Counted from the first letter of the stretch, positions 16,532 through 25,552 are shown. The stretch: DNA of 64,000 nt from Candidatus Bathyarchaeota archaeon (GCA_026014745.1 JAOZHS010000001.1:1116001-1180000), one strand, 5' to 3'. Notes: a model not told the origin generated them from the letters alone. Numbers and translations: made by a program.

Positions 16532-18953
16532 CTCTTCTGAGGCGCCTCGTGTCGGCGTATTCGTTTGTCACTGTGGCTTAAACATAGCAGGCACTGTCGA
16601 CGTTAAAGCAGTCGCCGACTACGCCCGCAGTTTACCTGACGTTGTTTTCGTTAAAGAAAACCGCTACACCTGTGCTGACCCCGGCCAAGAAGAAATCCGC
16701 AAAGCCATCCGCCAAAACAACCTTAACCGCGTCGTCATAGCCGCCTGCAGTCCCCGCATGCATGAACCCACCTTCCGACGAACCGTATCAGAGGCTGGAC
16801 TAAACCCCTACCTCTACGAGATGGCTAACATCCGAGAATTCGCTTCATGGTGCCACCAAGCTAACCCCGCCGCGGCTACGGAACGCGCCAAAGAAACTGT
16901 GCGCATGGCAGTCGCCAAAGTCCGACTCCTCCAACCCCTAAAAACCCTTGAAGTCCCAGTCACCAACAAAGCCCTAATCGTGGGCGGAGGCATCGCAGGG
17001 ATAAACGCCGCGTTAGACCTCGCTGAGCAGGGCTTTAAAGTTTACATGCTCGAAAACACGCAGAGCATCGGCGGACACATGGCGGCTCTTGACAAGACTT
17101 TCCCCACGCTGGACTGCAGCATATGCATCGAAGGCCCAAAGATGGTGGATTGTGCCCGCCATCCCAACATTACCATATTTGCCAACAGCGACCTGATTCG
17201 TGTTGATGGCTATGTGGGTAACTTCCGCGTCAAAATCCGCCAAAACCCCCGCTACGTCCTAACCGAGAAATGCACGGGCTGCGGAGAATGCAAAGACGCC
17301 TGCCCCATCGAGTACCCCAACGAATGGGACCTTAACTTGGGCACCCGCAAAGCCATATCCGTCCCCTTCGACCAAACCGTCCCCCTCATCTACAGCATCA
17401 ACCGCGACTACTGTATTGAATGCTTCAAATGCACCGAAGCCTGCGGGGAGCGCCAAGCCATCGACTTCGACCAGCAACCCAAAGAAGTTGACCTCGAAGT
17501 AGGCGCCATAGTTGTCTCCACAGGCTTTGACGTGTATGAACCCTACGATATGCCGCTTTTGGGTTACGGCAGGTACCCTAACGTGGTGACAAGCATGGAG
17601 TTTGAGCGCCTCATCCTCGCTGCAGGCCCCACGGGCGGCAAAGTGCTTCGCCAATCTGACGGGCAAAAGCCGCATCGCATAGCATTCATCCAATGTGTGG
17701 GCAGCCGTGATAAGGCGCATTATCCTTACTGTAGTAACTTCTGCTGCATGTACACGCTCAAACATGTGGTGCAGCTGAAAGAGAAATACAAAGAAGCCAT
17801 CGAAGTCTACGTATTCTATATGGATATTCGTAGTCCCGGCAAGGGTTATGAGGAGTTCTATGACCGTGCCCGTGAGCGTGGAGTGAACTTTATTCGTGGT
17901 CGGGTGAGCCGCATCGAAGAGGACCCCCAAACCCACAACTTAACGGTGCACTCTGAGGAGTCGTTGCTTGGGCAGCCTATCGAGATTCCTGTGGATATGG
18001 TGGTGCTTGCAACCGCCGCAGTTCCCAAGAAGGGCAGCGCCGAAGTCGCCCGTATCCTTAACCTCAGTCGCGACGCCAGCGGATTCTTCATGGAAGCACA
18101 TCCCAAACTCAAACCGCTAGATGCCCCCACAGACGGCATATTCTTCGCAGGTGCATGTGCGGGTCTAAAAGACATCCCCTACAGCGTCTCACAAGGCTCT
18201 GGCGCGGCGTCTAGGGCGGCTACGGTTATTAGTAAACCGAAGTGGAAAATCGAACCCATCATCAGCACCATCAACCCCGCTAAATGCATCAAGTGTGGCC
18301 TTTGTGTTTCGAAGTGTCCCTACGGCGCCATCCATCAACCTAAGGGTCAAGTTGCCACCGTTGTCACTGCAAGTTGCCATGGCTGTGGTACTTGTGTTGC
18401 GGAGTGTCCTCAGCATGCTATTAGCCAGATGCATTTCACGGATGAGCAGATTATGGCGCAGATTCACGCGGCGCTTGCCGATAAGCCTGAAGAGAAGATT
18501 ATGGCGTTTCTGTGTAACTGGTGCAGCTACGCAGGCGCAGACCTTGCAGGGATTAGCCGCTTTGACTACCCCGCCAACATCCGCGTTGTCCGCGTTATGT
18601 GCAGCGGTCGCGTCTCTAACGAATTTATCCTCGAAGCTCTCCGATTGGGCGCGGGTGTGGTTCTTGTGGGCGCCTGCCATTTGCCCTATGACTGCCACTA
18701 CATCACAGGCAACGTACACATGAAGAGGCGCACTGACGCACTAAAAGGTACTTTGGCAAAGCTGGGTTTGAGTCCTGAACGTTTCCGCGTCGAATACGTG
18801 TCTGCCGCTGAAGGCAACCGCTATGCTGACCTCATCAAAGAAATCGACCAACAACGCAAAGCGCTGGGCACAGAGAAGATCCAAGAAGAAACCGCCAAAC
18901 TCCAACCCTACCTCGAGCGGATGCTTAAACCCAAAACCAAAACCCCCGCTTAA
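16518..18953 (+). CDS. hdrA: HdrA-like heterodisulfide reductase subunit fused to MvhD domain
   Basis: An 811-residue fusion starting at the ATG at 16518. Order of parts: N-terminal VGVFVCHCG domain (residues 12-20); FAD-binding LIVGGGIAGINAALDLAEQG near 155; the Cys segment LDCSICIEGPKM; an inserted ferredoxin with CTGCGECKDACP near 251 and CIECFKCTEAC near 298; a second flavin-domain half with GIFFAGACAG near 540; two clusters CIKCGLCVSKCP and CHGCGTCVAECP near 590 and 621; and a C-terminal MvhD/FrhD domain (about 655-780) with FLCNWCSY, VMCSGRV and GACHLPYDCHY, the five-Cys [2Fe-2S] pattern. HdrA bifurcates electrons at FAD between ferredoxin and a disulfide or other acceptor, and MvhD passes electrons from hydrogenase or formate dehydrogenase. 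No HdrB or HdrC is next to it. Confidence 0.93.
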   Translation: MSTPNSSEAPRVGVFVCHCGLNIAGTVDVKAVADYARSLPDVVFVKENRYTCADPGQEEIRKAIRQNNLNRVVIAACSPRMHEPTFRRTVSEAGLNPYLYEMANIREFASWCHQANPAAATERAKETVRMAVAKVRLLQPLKTLEVPVTNKALIVGGGIAGINAALDLAEQGFKVYMLENTQSIGGHMAALDKTFPTLDCSICIEGPKMVDCARHPNITIFANSDLIRVDGYVGNFRVKIRQNPRYVLTEKCTGCGECKDACPIEYPNEWDLNLGTRKAISVPFDQTVPLIYSINRDYCIECFKCTEACGERQAIDFDQQPKEVDLEVGAIVVSTGFDVYEPYDMPLLGYGRYPNVVTSMEFERLILAAGPTGGKVLRQSDGQKPHRIAFIQCVGSRDKAHYPYCSNFCCMYTLKHVVQLKEKYKEAIEVYVFYMDIRSPGKGYEEFYDRARERGVNFIRGRVSRIEEDPQTHNLTVHSEESLLGQPIEIPVDMVVLATAAVPKKGSAEVARILNLSRDASGFFMEAHPKLKPLDAPTDGIFFAGACAGLKDIPYSVSQGSGAASRAATVISKPKWKIEPIISTINPAKCIKCGLCVSKCPYGAIHQPKGQVATVVTASCHGCGTCVAECPQHAISQMHFTDEQIMAQIHAALADKPEEKIMAFLCNWCSYAGADLAGISRFDYPANIRVVRVMCSGRVSNEFILEALRLGAGVVLVGACHLPYDCHYITGNVHMKRRTDALKGTLAKLGLSPERFRVEYVSAAEGNRYADLIKEIDQQRKALGTEKIQEETAKLQPYLERMLKPKTKTPA

Positions 18954-18983
18954 CCCCCCTTTTCGTTTTTAACTACTGAATTT

Positions 18984-19038
18984 CAACATACTAATGAGGC
19001 ATTTTTCAGCCAATACTGACCTACCCCCTCTTAGAAAA
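18984..19038. repeat. Dispersed repeat element, copy 1 (part A)
   Basis: The stretch beginning TTTCAACATACTAATGAGG and ending ACCTACCCCCTCTTAG matches 56589-56643 (TTTCAACATGTTAATGCG through ACCTACCCCCTATAGG) at most positions by eye. It lies between the hdrA stop and the small zinc-protein gene. It is noncoding and of unknown role. Confidence 0.5.
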
Positions 19039-19065
19039 ACAGCAGTAAACAAAAAGAAAGAAAAA

Positions 19066-19242
19066 TTATTTTTTTTGTAGTCTAATCAATTCTGTTTTTG
19101 AAATCCTTGCTCGCAGCGTTGCATCATGATGTTTCGCGTTGTGCAACGTAACTAGTTCGTCGAGGTCTTCTTTGCCAAACGGCGTTTTAACGGCGAAACC
19201 GCACACTGGACAGGTAAACGTTGAAAACTCTACCTTACTCAC
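19066..19242 (-). CDS. Small zinc-binding protein, DUF1059-like
   Basis: Fifty-eight residues from the GTG at 19242, which directly follows a GGAGGTGAG ribosome site; the longer frame would read through that site. The core FTCPVCGFAVKTPFG followed by LVTLHNAKHH gives a CxxC...HxxxHH zinc-site pattern, like short archaeal DUF1059-type proteins. The C-terminus is basic (KTELIRLQKK). It is isolated and flanked by copies of a dispersed repeat. Function unknown. Confidence 0.65.
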   Translation of the reverse strand: MSKVEFSTFTCPVCGFAVKTPFGKEDLDELVTLHNAKHHDATLRARISKTELIRLQKK

Positions 19243-19349
19243 CCTCTCACCTCCCGCCAAGCAGCCCACCCTTGAATTGATGCGATAGGCAGCATAAATC
19301 CCTTTTTAGAGGTGACCTCACAGACTTATCCCTCTTAGGCAGACAGACC

Positions 19350-19397
19350 CCCCTCTATAGTTTATGCATAGAACCACTAATAGCATCCAAATAGGCT
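19350..19397. repeat. Dispersed repeat element, copy 2 (part B)
   Basis: The block from CCCCCCTCTATAGTTTATGC through CACTAATAGCATCCAAATAG is nearly the same as 56631-56673 and partly the same as 56691-56741. It lies in the noncoding gap upstream of the 48-residue coiled-coil gene. A hairpin GGTTCGAGGCGGCTCAACC follows at 19405-19423. Confidence 0.55.
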
Positions 19398-19495
19398 GCA
19401 AATAGGTTCGAGGCGGCTCAACCTTCGAATGCTCAGCGTTTAGTCCTAAAAAACAATTAATCCCGCCCCCCACCCATTCTAGATTGGTGACCACC

Positions 19496-19642
19496 ATGCG
19501 TGACCGTTACCAAGAAACCCTCCAACACGCAAAAGAGGAACAGCAAAAACTCGAAGCCACCATGCGCAGCCACCCCAACACCCAAGAACACGACGACCAA
19601 CTCCAAATACAACTACAATGGCTAAACAAACAAGAAAAATAA
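19496..19642 (+). CDS. Small charged coiled-coil protein (48 aa)
   Basis: A 48-residue frame starting MRDRYQETLQHAKEEQQKL and ending LQWLNKQEK. It has a well-placed GGTGA ribosome site (19486-19490, 5 bp before ATG). The composition is rich in Gln, Glu and Lys with heptad-like Leu spacing, suggesting a helical or coiled-coil peptide. No family recognised. The longer frame on the other strand over the same bases has no ribosome site and is treated as a shadow. Confidence 0.5.
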   Translation: MRDRYQETLQHAKEEQQKLEATMRSHPNTQEHDDQLQIQLQWLNKQEK

Positions 19643-19780
19643 GGCACACTCGAAACGTTGTTTGAGCTACCTTAAAAAGCAGAAACACTTTCGGAAAGCG
19701 ATGTAGTTGTTAGGTTACCTTTTATTAAATCAGCTTTGTGTAGCTGTCTGAATAAGAGAAATTAAGCCAGATTTATTGCA

Positions 19781-19793
19781 TAAATTTATATTC
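19781..19793 (+). promoter_or_regulatory. TATA box for HNH gene
   Basis: TAAATTTATATTC lies about 27-33 bp before the ATG at 19816, which fits a leaderless transcript for the HNH-domain gene. Confidence 0.55.
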
Positions 19794-19815
19794 AATTAAA
19801 AATTATTGGCATTTT

Positions 19816-20118
19816 ATGCCAAAATTTGATCTATTTGGTTTTGGAAATGATGAACCAAAGCGAATCCCTGTAAAACAGAGCATGAAGACAAAGCTTTTGG
19901 TCAGGTCTAAAGGGCGTTGCGAACGGTGTCATCGCTCTTTAGAGGGAATTAAACCTCATATCCACCATAAAGACGGTAACCCTAAAAATAACACAATGTC
20001 TAATCTGAAAGTTCTCTGTCCTAATTGTCATTCAACTGTGCACGACAAGCCGATTAAGCGACGAAAACCTGCAAATAGTAGCGAAAATCCTTTTTTTGGT
20101 CCCAATCCGATTTTTTAA
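19816..20118 (+). CDS. HNH-domain protein (possible endonuclease)
   Basis: One hundred residues. Two CxxC pairs (CERC near residue 35 and CPNC near residue 75) flank the HNH core HIHHKDGNPKNNTMSNLKVL, giving a complete zinc-bound beta-beta-alpha metal nuclease motif (His-His, Asn, His of CHSTVH). Free-standing HNH proteins of this size occur as homing or restriction nucleases and as uncharacterised genes. Its base composition is more AT-rich than that of the glycan and hdr genes, and it lies in a patch of tiny genes and repeats, so recent gain is possible. Confidence 0.8.
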   Translation: MPKFDLFGFGNDEPKRIPVKQSMKTKLLVRSKGRCERCHRSLEGIKPHIHHKDGNPKNNTMSNLKVLCPNCHSTVHDKPIKRRKPANSSENPFFGPNPIF

Positions 20119-20192
20119 TTTTCAAAAATTATTGCTGTTTTTTTCACAAATGATAAATAAAAGAGCTCTTAAAATTAAAACGGGTGAAGAGA

Positions 20193-20297
20193 TTGCCAGT
20201 ACCTAAAGTTAAAAAGGGCAAATGGGAAAAAGAACGCGAAAGAAATGACGACGGAAGCTGGAGAAAAAAACGTTCAGACGCAGGTAAAAGTCGCTAA
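20193..20297 (+). CDS. Very small basic protein (34 aa)
   Basis: A 34-residue frame with a TTG start just after GGTGAAGA (20183-20190). It reads MPVPKVKKGKWEKERERN, then DDGSWRKKRSD, ending AGKSR. It is highly basic with two Trp in similar K/R-rich contexts. The ribosome site and unbroken polar composition make it plausible, but it is short and I do not recognise it. It is 74 bp after the HNH gene and could be cotranscribed. Confidence 0.4.
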   Translation: MPVPKVKKGKWEKERERNDDGSWRKKRSDAGKSR

Positions 20298-20338
20298 AGT
20301 TATCATTAGGTAGCTCGTTTTTCAATACCTCTTTTTAG

Positions 20339-21307
20339 TTACATTTTTGTTCTTTTTAGGATTTTTTGTGTTTGCAGCGTTAGCCATTGTGAGGGTTGCT
20401 TTTTTTGTCCGAAGTCCCAGTCTTTCCATGCTTGCCAAACCGATTCGGGCGTGTATCTGCCCTCTTTATCCGCCTTTGACTCCACAATCTCTGCCATTTC
20501 TTGTATTCGCGGGTCGCTTCTAAGCCATCGAAACCCTGATAAGACGTCGAGCACGTGGAGTATGTCGTACCATATGTTGGGGGCTTTTAGTTTTCTAAAG
20601 TCGGTTCCCATGTAGAATATGTAGGGGTGTTGTTGGCGGCTGTTGCTCCAGAGGTTTAGCAGGCTCTCCGCGCCGTTGAGGGTTTGGTTGCTGTTTTGCC
20701 ATTTGGGGAACTGTTGGAGGGCTTTTAGGCTGATTAGCGTCGCGTAGGGGCAGGGGTCTTCTTTTCTGCCCGGACCATGAAAACTACCAAGCTCCTTGGA
20801 TACGGCGCAGGGAAACCCATTATCTCGACCAAGCCCCGCAATGTATGCAGCTGCTTTTTGGACTTGGCTGTTTTGGGTTAAGCCAAACTTTGCCAACGCA
20901 TACACCAACGTAGGCGCATCGCAAAGCGCCCATCCCCATTCGTCTTTTCCTGAGCCGCCAAAATGCTTCGGCACATTCGTGGGCAACGTGAAGGGTCCTT
21001 CTTCGGATTGATGCGCCATAACTTTGCCGATGATTTCGGCGACGCCCGGGTCGTTTTGATTTAAGCCTAAGTCCGCGAGGAAGGCAAGTTTGTGAAAGGG
21101 TTGACCTGCACTTTTGTGGCTGCTAATCACGGTTCCGGGCCAATCCTGCAACTCTGCAACTAACGCCACAATTTTTGGGTGCCCCACCATTTTGGTTTTG
21201 GCTGCGGCTACTTCTGGGTCGGTTTCTTTTTGGTTTAGCAGGTCAAGGCGGGTTCGATATTCAACCCAAGGCTCCCCCGCCAAAAGCCAATCCATCAATT
21301 TCTCCAC
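20339..21307 (-). CDS. Alpha-toroid (prenyltransferase/squalene-cyclase-like) protein
   Basis: A 322-residue protein with repeated helical hairpins typical of alpha/alpha toroids, for example FHKLAFLADLGLNQNDPGVAEIIGKVMAHQSEEGPF, WALCDAPTLVYALAKFGLTQNSQVQKAAAYIAGL and YATLISLKALQQF. No DxDD of squalene cyclases and no complete protein-prenyltransferase metal site is evident, so enzyme function cannot be claimed. It is transcribed away from the ribosomal genes. The start MEKLMDWLLAGEPWVEYRTR fits other proteins of this unassigned archaeal group as I recall them. Confidence 0.6.
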   Translation of the reverse strand: MEKLMDWLLAGEPWVEYRTRLDLLNQKETDPEVAAAKTKMVGHPKIVALVAELQDWPGTVISSHKSAGQPFHKLAFLADLGLNQNDPGVAEIIGKVMAHQSEEGPFTLPTNVPKHFGGSGKDEWGWALCDAPTLVYALAKFGLTQNSQVQKAAAYIAGLGRDNGFPCAVSKELGSFHGPGRKEDPCPYATLISLKALQQFPKWQNSNQTLNGAESLLNLWSNSRQQHPYIFYMGTDFRKLKAPNIWYDILHVLDVLSGFRWLRSDPRIQEMAEIVESKADKEGRYTPESVWQAWKDWDFGQKKQPSQWLTLQTQKILKRTKM

Positions 21308-21450
21308 AAAGACCCCTCAACTCTACATATTTTTTAAACCGTTTTTATGGTTTGCCCCCCTGAAAATGACAGGTAAACCAATACTGGGCGGACGGGGGTT
21401 GGCTGATTTTTAGTGCTTCAATTCAAAAAAACCAGTGCTTCTTCGTTCTG

Positions 21451-21460
21451 TTTATATATT
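21451..21460 (+). promoter_or_regulatory. TATA box of rps12-rps7 operon
   Basis: TTTATATATT at 21451-21460 predicts a start near 21480, followed by the ribosome site AAAGAGGA at 21486-21493 before the ATG at 21505. Confidence 0.6.
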
Positions 21461-21504
21461 AGTGTTTTAACTATGGTGGTGCATTAAAGAGGAATATCTT
21501 AGAT

Positions 21505-21945
21505 ATGGGTTCCAAGTCACCAAGAGGCGAATTCGCCGCAAGGCAATTAGCTAAGAAACGGAAGAATTTCCGTTGGCACGATCGTTACTTTAACCGACGC
21601 ATGCTTATGCTCGACGAAAAAGTTGACCCCATGCAAGGCGCACCCCAAGCACGAGGCATTGTTCTTGAGAAAGTCGGCGTCGAATCCAAACAGCCCAACA
21701 GCGCCATCAGAAAATGTGTCCGCACACAACTTATCAAAAACGGCCGCACAATCAGCGCATTCCTCCCCGGCGACGGCGCACTTAACGTTGTCGACGAACA
21801 CGACGAAGTCGTAGTGGAAGGCATCGGCGGCACCCGCGGCGGCGCCATGGGCGACATTCCCGGTGTCAGATGGAAGGTAGTCAAAGTCAACGGCACCAGC
21901 CTAAACGAACTCGTTTATGGCCGTAAACAAAAACCAGCGAGGTAA
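21505..21945 (+). CDS. rps12: 30S ribosomal protein S12 (uS12)
   Basis: A 146-residue archaeal uS12, longer than bacterial S12 as expected. Conserved blocks are [60 protein letters not shown] and [25 protein letters not shown]. It sits in the decoding centre of the small subunit. The gene precedes rps7 with a 5-bp gap, the usual str-operon order; elongation factor genes do not follow here. Confidence 0.98.
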   Translation: MGSKSPRGEFAARQLAKKRKNFRWHDRYFNRRMLMLDEKVDPMQGAPQARGIVLEKVGVESKQPNSAIRKCVRTQLIKNGRTISAFLPGDGALNVVDEHDEVVVEGIGGTRGGAMGDIPGVRWKVVKVNGTSLNELVYGRKQKPAR

Positions 21946-21950
21946 ATGAA

Positions 21951-22556
21951 ATGTCACAAGTTACAGCCCCAGCTCCATCTGTTGCAGCACCTCAAGAAAT
22001 CAAACTCTTCCAAAAATGGACCTTCAAAGACATCGCAGTCCAAGACATCGGTTTACAACGCTACCTCAATTTAACCCCAATGGTTGCACCCCACAGCATG
22101 GGTCGCCATGAACACCAACGATTCCGCAAAGCCAAAGTCAACATCGTCGAACGCCTAATCAACGGCTTCATGCGATCAGGCAAAAACGCAGGCAAAAAAG
22201 CCAAAGCCACCAACATCGTAAAAGAAGCATTCGAAATCATCAACGCAAAAACCGGCAAAAACCCCATCGAAGTCCTCGTCAAAGCAGTCGAGAACAGCGC
22301 ACCCTGTGAAGATACCACACGTATCAGCTACGGTGGTGTTGTCTATCACCTCTCCGTCGACGTTGCTCCACAACGCAGAATCGATTTAGCCATACGCCAC
22401 ATAACAGTAGGCGCACGCGCAGCCAGCATAAACAACCCAAAAAGCATCCAAGAAACACTCGCAGACGAGTTGGTCTTGGCAGCTAACAAAGACATAAAAA
22501 GCGCCGGCGTCGCCAAACGCAACGAAATCGAACGCGTCGCGCAAAGCAGCAGATAA
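21951..22556 (+). CDS. rps7: 30S ribosomal protein S7 (uS7)
   Basis: A 201-residue archaeal uS7. Recognisable blocks are LNLTPMVAPHSMGRHEHQRFRKAKVNIVERLINGFMR, GKNPIEVLVKAVENSAPCEDTTRISYGGVVYHLSVDVAPQRRIDLAIRHI and the C-terminal LADELVLAANKDIKSAGVAKRNEIERVAQSSR. It binds 16S rRNA and shapes the head of the small subunit. The N-terminus carries about 15 extra Ala/Pro-rich residues. It is cotranscribed with rps12 and followed by a T-rich tract. Confidence 0.98.
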   Translation: MSQVTAPAPSVAAPQEIKLFQKWTFKDIAVQDIGLQRYLNLTPMVAPHSMGRHEHQRFRKAKVNIVERLINGFMRSGKNAGKKAKATNIVKEAFEIINAKTGKNPIEVLVKAVENSAPCEDTTRISYGGVVYHLSVDVAPQRRIDLAIRHITVGARAASINNPKSIQETLADELVLAANKDIKSAGVAKRNEIERVAQSSR

Positions 22557-22559
22557 ACC

Positions 22560-22590
22560 AATTTTCTTTTCTTCTTTTCATTTTTGTTTT
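22560..22590 (+). terminator. T-rich terminator after rps7
   Basis: AATTTTCTTTTCTTCTTTTC followed by ATTTTTG lies immediately after the rps7 stop, the usual form of an archaeal intrinsic terminator. Confidence 0.5.
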
Positions 22591-22675
22591 GGTTTGTTTA
22601 TTCTACACAAGGCTTTTCAAGCTAAGCCCTCCCTATAACCAATAGAGGATCCCGATTATTTGAGGGCTCGACAAG

Positions 22676-25540
22676 TTGACGCAGAACGTCTTAGCTGATC
22701 CAGTCCTAGTAGGTAGAGAACGCGAACTCAGCCAACTCCAGCGTCTTCTAGAGGCTGCTTTAAAGGGCAGGGGAAACACGGTTTTTGTCTCCGGCGAAGC
22801 AGGAGCGGGCAAAACCCGTCTTGTCAAAGAATTTTTGGGTCAAGCCAAAAAACAAGGCATAATCACACTATGCGGCTGGTGCCTCAGCAACGCAGCCGTC
22901 CCCTACTTCCCGTTTTTTGAAGCCTTCAACGCTTACTTCTCAAAAGACGAAAACCACAAAATAGAAATAAAAAATTGGTTGATGGACCCACCTAAAACCG
23001 GGGCAAAATTTGTTACACCGCAAGTTTGGAAGGACCAAACCTTCACCGCCGCTGCAAACACTCTTGCCCAAATCTCAACCAAGCAGCCTCTGATTCTTTT
23101 CATCGACGACCTGCAGTGGGCAGACTCCGCCTCATTGGCACTTATCCACTACCTAACCAAAACCGTAAGTACAGAGCCGGTTCTCATCGTCTGCACCTAC
23201 CGCAGTGAACAGCTCTCTGCAGAATCCGAAGGCAGACCCCACCCCCTCACTGAAACACTAAGACAAATGCGTCGCCAAGATGCAATCACAGAAATCACGC
23301 TTCCCAGCCTAACCGAACAAGCCATCAGTCAACTAGCTGAAAACATGCTAGGCGGATGCATCCAGCCACTTCTCGCCCAGCAACTTGCCGAGGAAAGTCA
23401 AGGTAACCCTCTCTTCATTGTTGAATCACTGCGCATGCTAAACGAACGCAACGGCTTAACCATGCAAAACGAGGTCTGGCGTCTAACCAGCGACGCCGTA
23501 GGAATCCCGCCGAAAATAAAAGACATAATTTTACAACGCCTAAGCGTCCTTTTACGCAGCCAACGAAACCTTCTTGACGTAGCATCCGTTATCGGCGAAA
23601 AATTCGACCCTGCCCTCGTAGCCCACGTTTTAGGCGCCGACACTTTTGAAGTAATAAAAACCCTCGATAACATCGCCAAAGACACCTCACTTGTGCGTTG
23701 TGAAACCGACCTCTACCGCTTCGACCATGCCCGCACACGCGACGCCATCTATGATGACATTTCTCCTGCACTGCAAAGAGTCTACCACGCAAAAGTCGCT
23801 CAAACCCTTGAAGCCACAGAAGACAGCGAAAATATGCCGATAAGCGATTTAGCCTACCAATTTGCCAAAGCAGGCAACAAGCAAAAAGCCATAAAATATT
23901 CAATGGCAGATGGACAGAGCGCGCTAGCTAAGTGGAGTAACATCGAAGCTGCTAAACAATTCAGATATGTTGTGGAGGCAGCAGGCGAAGACCCGCAGTA
24001 TGCTCAAGAAAGATTGGTCGCCCTAGAGGGGCTCGGCGACGCCTACTATGCCGGAGACAACTTTAAACAAGCTGGCGCTGTTTACGAGCAGCTTGCCACA
24101 ACGAAAAGTGCCGATATCAAACTTCGAGCAATCCGAAAAGCCTCCCATGCAGCCTTCTATCAGGGGGACGTTGCCAAACAAAAGGAACTCTTTGCCAAAG
24201 CAACGGGGGTCGTCACCGCTGACCGACTTGAAGCTGCACGTATCACTTATCAAAAGGGTGCGGTCGCAGGTGCAGAGAACGATTGGGTGACAGCTTTTAA
24301 GTTGGATTTTGAGGCGTTGCAGGTTTTTGAAGAGGAATATTCGCTGGCTGATGCCGCTCAAATTCTTTTGTGGCTAGGCTATGGCACTTCTATGCTTGGG
24401 CAACTGGAACTCGGGGTAGAATCCGCTTTGCGTTCGATTGCACTCTACGATGAAGTGGGGGATGTTCGCTCTGAATTGGAAGCTTTTGCTTATGCTGGAG
24501 GAACCTTACAAGCATGCTCACTAAACGATTACGCTAACCGCATGTTTTCTAAAGCGGTTGAGGTCAACGAGCAACACAAAATATGGGATTATATCCGTTT
24601 AATCCCCGCTTACGTCTGGTGGTCAATGGGCACGATGAGCGAAGATTTGGCTGGTTCCACTGCCAAGGTTCTAAAAGCCCTTGAATACTGCGACAAAACA
24701 GATGCCAGACTCTACTATGGCGCAATCCACGGCGTGCTCATCATAGCGCACGCCTTCGCCAGTGACATCCCTCAAGTTGATCGATACTACGCTAGGCTCA
24801 TGAGTCTGCCGCCTTATATTCTATCAAACGGGCCCTCTCAAGTTTATCTGGCGCCCATGATGGGCGTGTATCATGCCGCTAAAGGCGACTTTGAGCAATC
24901 CACGAAGTACTTCAATCAAATGTTTGAAGTGATTAAAGCTACTTTTCCCAATCCCTTCTTAGAGGCAAGCACAAGGCAACTGTACGCGTGGGCTCTTGGC
25001 AAGGCAGGAAAAGCTGAGGACGCTCAGACTCAGTTAAATAAAGCTCAAAAGGTAATCGAGGCAGCGCACGAGCGATTCAGTCATGTGAATGTTCATGCAA
25101 ACCTAATGACGCTCTCGACGCCCCCCGTTAATGAAGCGTTTCCTGTTAGAATAGACTTGGTTAACGTGTCTTCCAGTGAAGGCTCGATAGTAAAGGTGGA
25201 TGGGTTATTTACATCGGGACTTGAATTGATGGATGTGCCAATTGATTGGCAAATTGAAGATGGCGTGTTAACTTTTATAGATAATAAAATAAGCGCCTTC
25301 CAAGTGAAAACAATTAAATTAACAATGAAAGCTCCACAAATCGGCATGCAAATCACTCTAAAACCGCAAGTTACCTACCAAGACGAACTTGGGCAATTGA
25401 AAACTTGCAGTCCAAGACCAATCACACTAACCCTTCAAGAGCCAAGCAAGGTTTCCCAAATCATCAGACCCGACTCAGATGTCTCAGGTGAAGGGGAAGC
25501 AGAGATTGATATTCTTAAAAGGTTTGGTTTACCCCGCTAA
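22676..25540 (+). CDS. AAA+/STAND-type ATPase with TPR repeats
   Basis: A 954-residue protein with a TTG start. Residues 12-22 (VGREREL) and the Walker A GEAGAGKTRLVKEF near 40 open an AAA_16 ATPase domain; Walker B LILFIDDLQWAD is near 140, followed by sensor region CTYRSEQ. Residues 400-830 are helical TPR-like repeats (for example ALEGLGDAYYAGDNFKQAGAVYEQL and YLAPMMGVYHAAKGDFEQSTKYFNQ). The last 110 residues are a beta-rich Ig-like domain (FPVRIDLVNVSSSEGSIVKVDG). This is the layout of MalT or adenylate-cyclase-associated signalling ATPases but lacks both the DNA-binding and the cyclase part. A cyclase-like gene faces it 12 bp downstream. Confidence 0.85.
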   Translation: MTQNVLADPVLVGRERELSQLQRLLEAALKGRGNTVFVSGEAGAGKTRLVKEFLGQAKKQGIITLCGWCLSNAAVPYFPFFEAFNAYFSKDENHKIEIKNWLMDPPKTGAKFVTPQVWKDQTFTAAANTLAQISTKQPLILFIDDLQWADSASLALIHYLTKTVSTEPVLIVCTYRSEQLSAESEGRPHPLTETLRQMRRQDAITEITLPSLTEQAISQLAENMLGGCIQPLLAQQLAEESQGNPLFIVESLRMLNERNGLTMQNEVWRLTSDAVGIPPKIKDIILQRLSVLLRSQRNLLDVASVIGEKFDPALVAHVLGADTFEVIKTLDNIAKDTSLVRCETDLYRFDHARTRDAIYDDISPALQRVYHAKVAQTLEATEDSENMPISDLAYQFAKAGNKQKAIKYSMADGQSALAKWSNIEAAKQFRYVVEAAGEDPQYAQERLVALEGLGDAYYAGDNFKQAGAVYEQLATTKSADIKLRAIRKASHAAFYQGDVAKQKELFAKATGVVTADRLEAARITYQKGAVAGAENDWVTAFKLDFEALQVFEEEYSLADAAQILLWLGYGTSMLGQLELGVESALRSIALYDEVGDVRSELEAFAYAGGTLQACSLNDYANRMFSKAVEVNEQHKIWDYIRLIPAYVWWSMGTMSEDLAGSTAKVLKALEYCDKTDARLYYGAIHGVLIIAHAFASDIPQVDRYYARLMSLPPYILSNGPSQVYLAPMMGVYHAAKGDFEQSTKYFNQMFEVIKATFPNPFLEASTRQLYAWALGKAGKAEDAQTQLNKAQKVIEAAHERFSHVNVHANLMTLSTPPVNEAFPVRIDLVNVSSSEGSIVKVDGLFTSGLELMDVPIDWQIEDGVLTFIDNKISAFQVKTIKLTMKAPQIGMQITLKPQVTYQDELGQLKTCSPRPITLTLQEPSKVSQIIRPDSDVSGEGEAEIDILKRFGLPR

Positions 25541-25552
25541 AGCCTAACAGGT

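Noticed and set aside
17259-17936. 225-residue open frame antisense to hdrA
   Set aside because: Its composition reflects the codon pattern of hdrA read backwards; no ribosome site or recognisable domain.
19405-19423. Hairpin GGTTCGAGGCGGCTCAACC resembling a tRNA T arm
   Set aside because: No acceptor, D or anticodon stem can be built around it.
19479-19688. 69-residue hydrophobic frame on the minus strand
   Set aside because: The plus-strand 48-residue frame over the same bases has a well-placed GGTGA; the minus frame has none.
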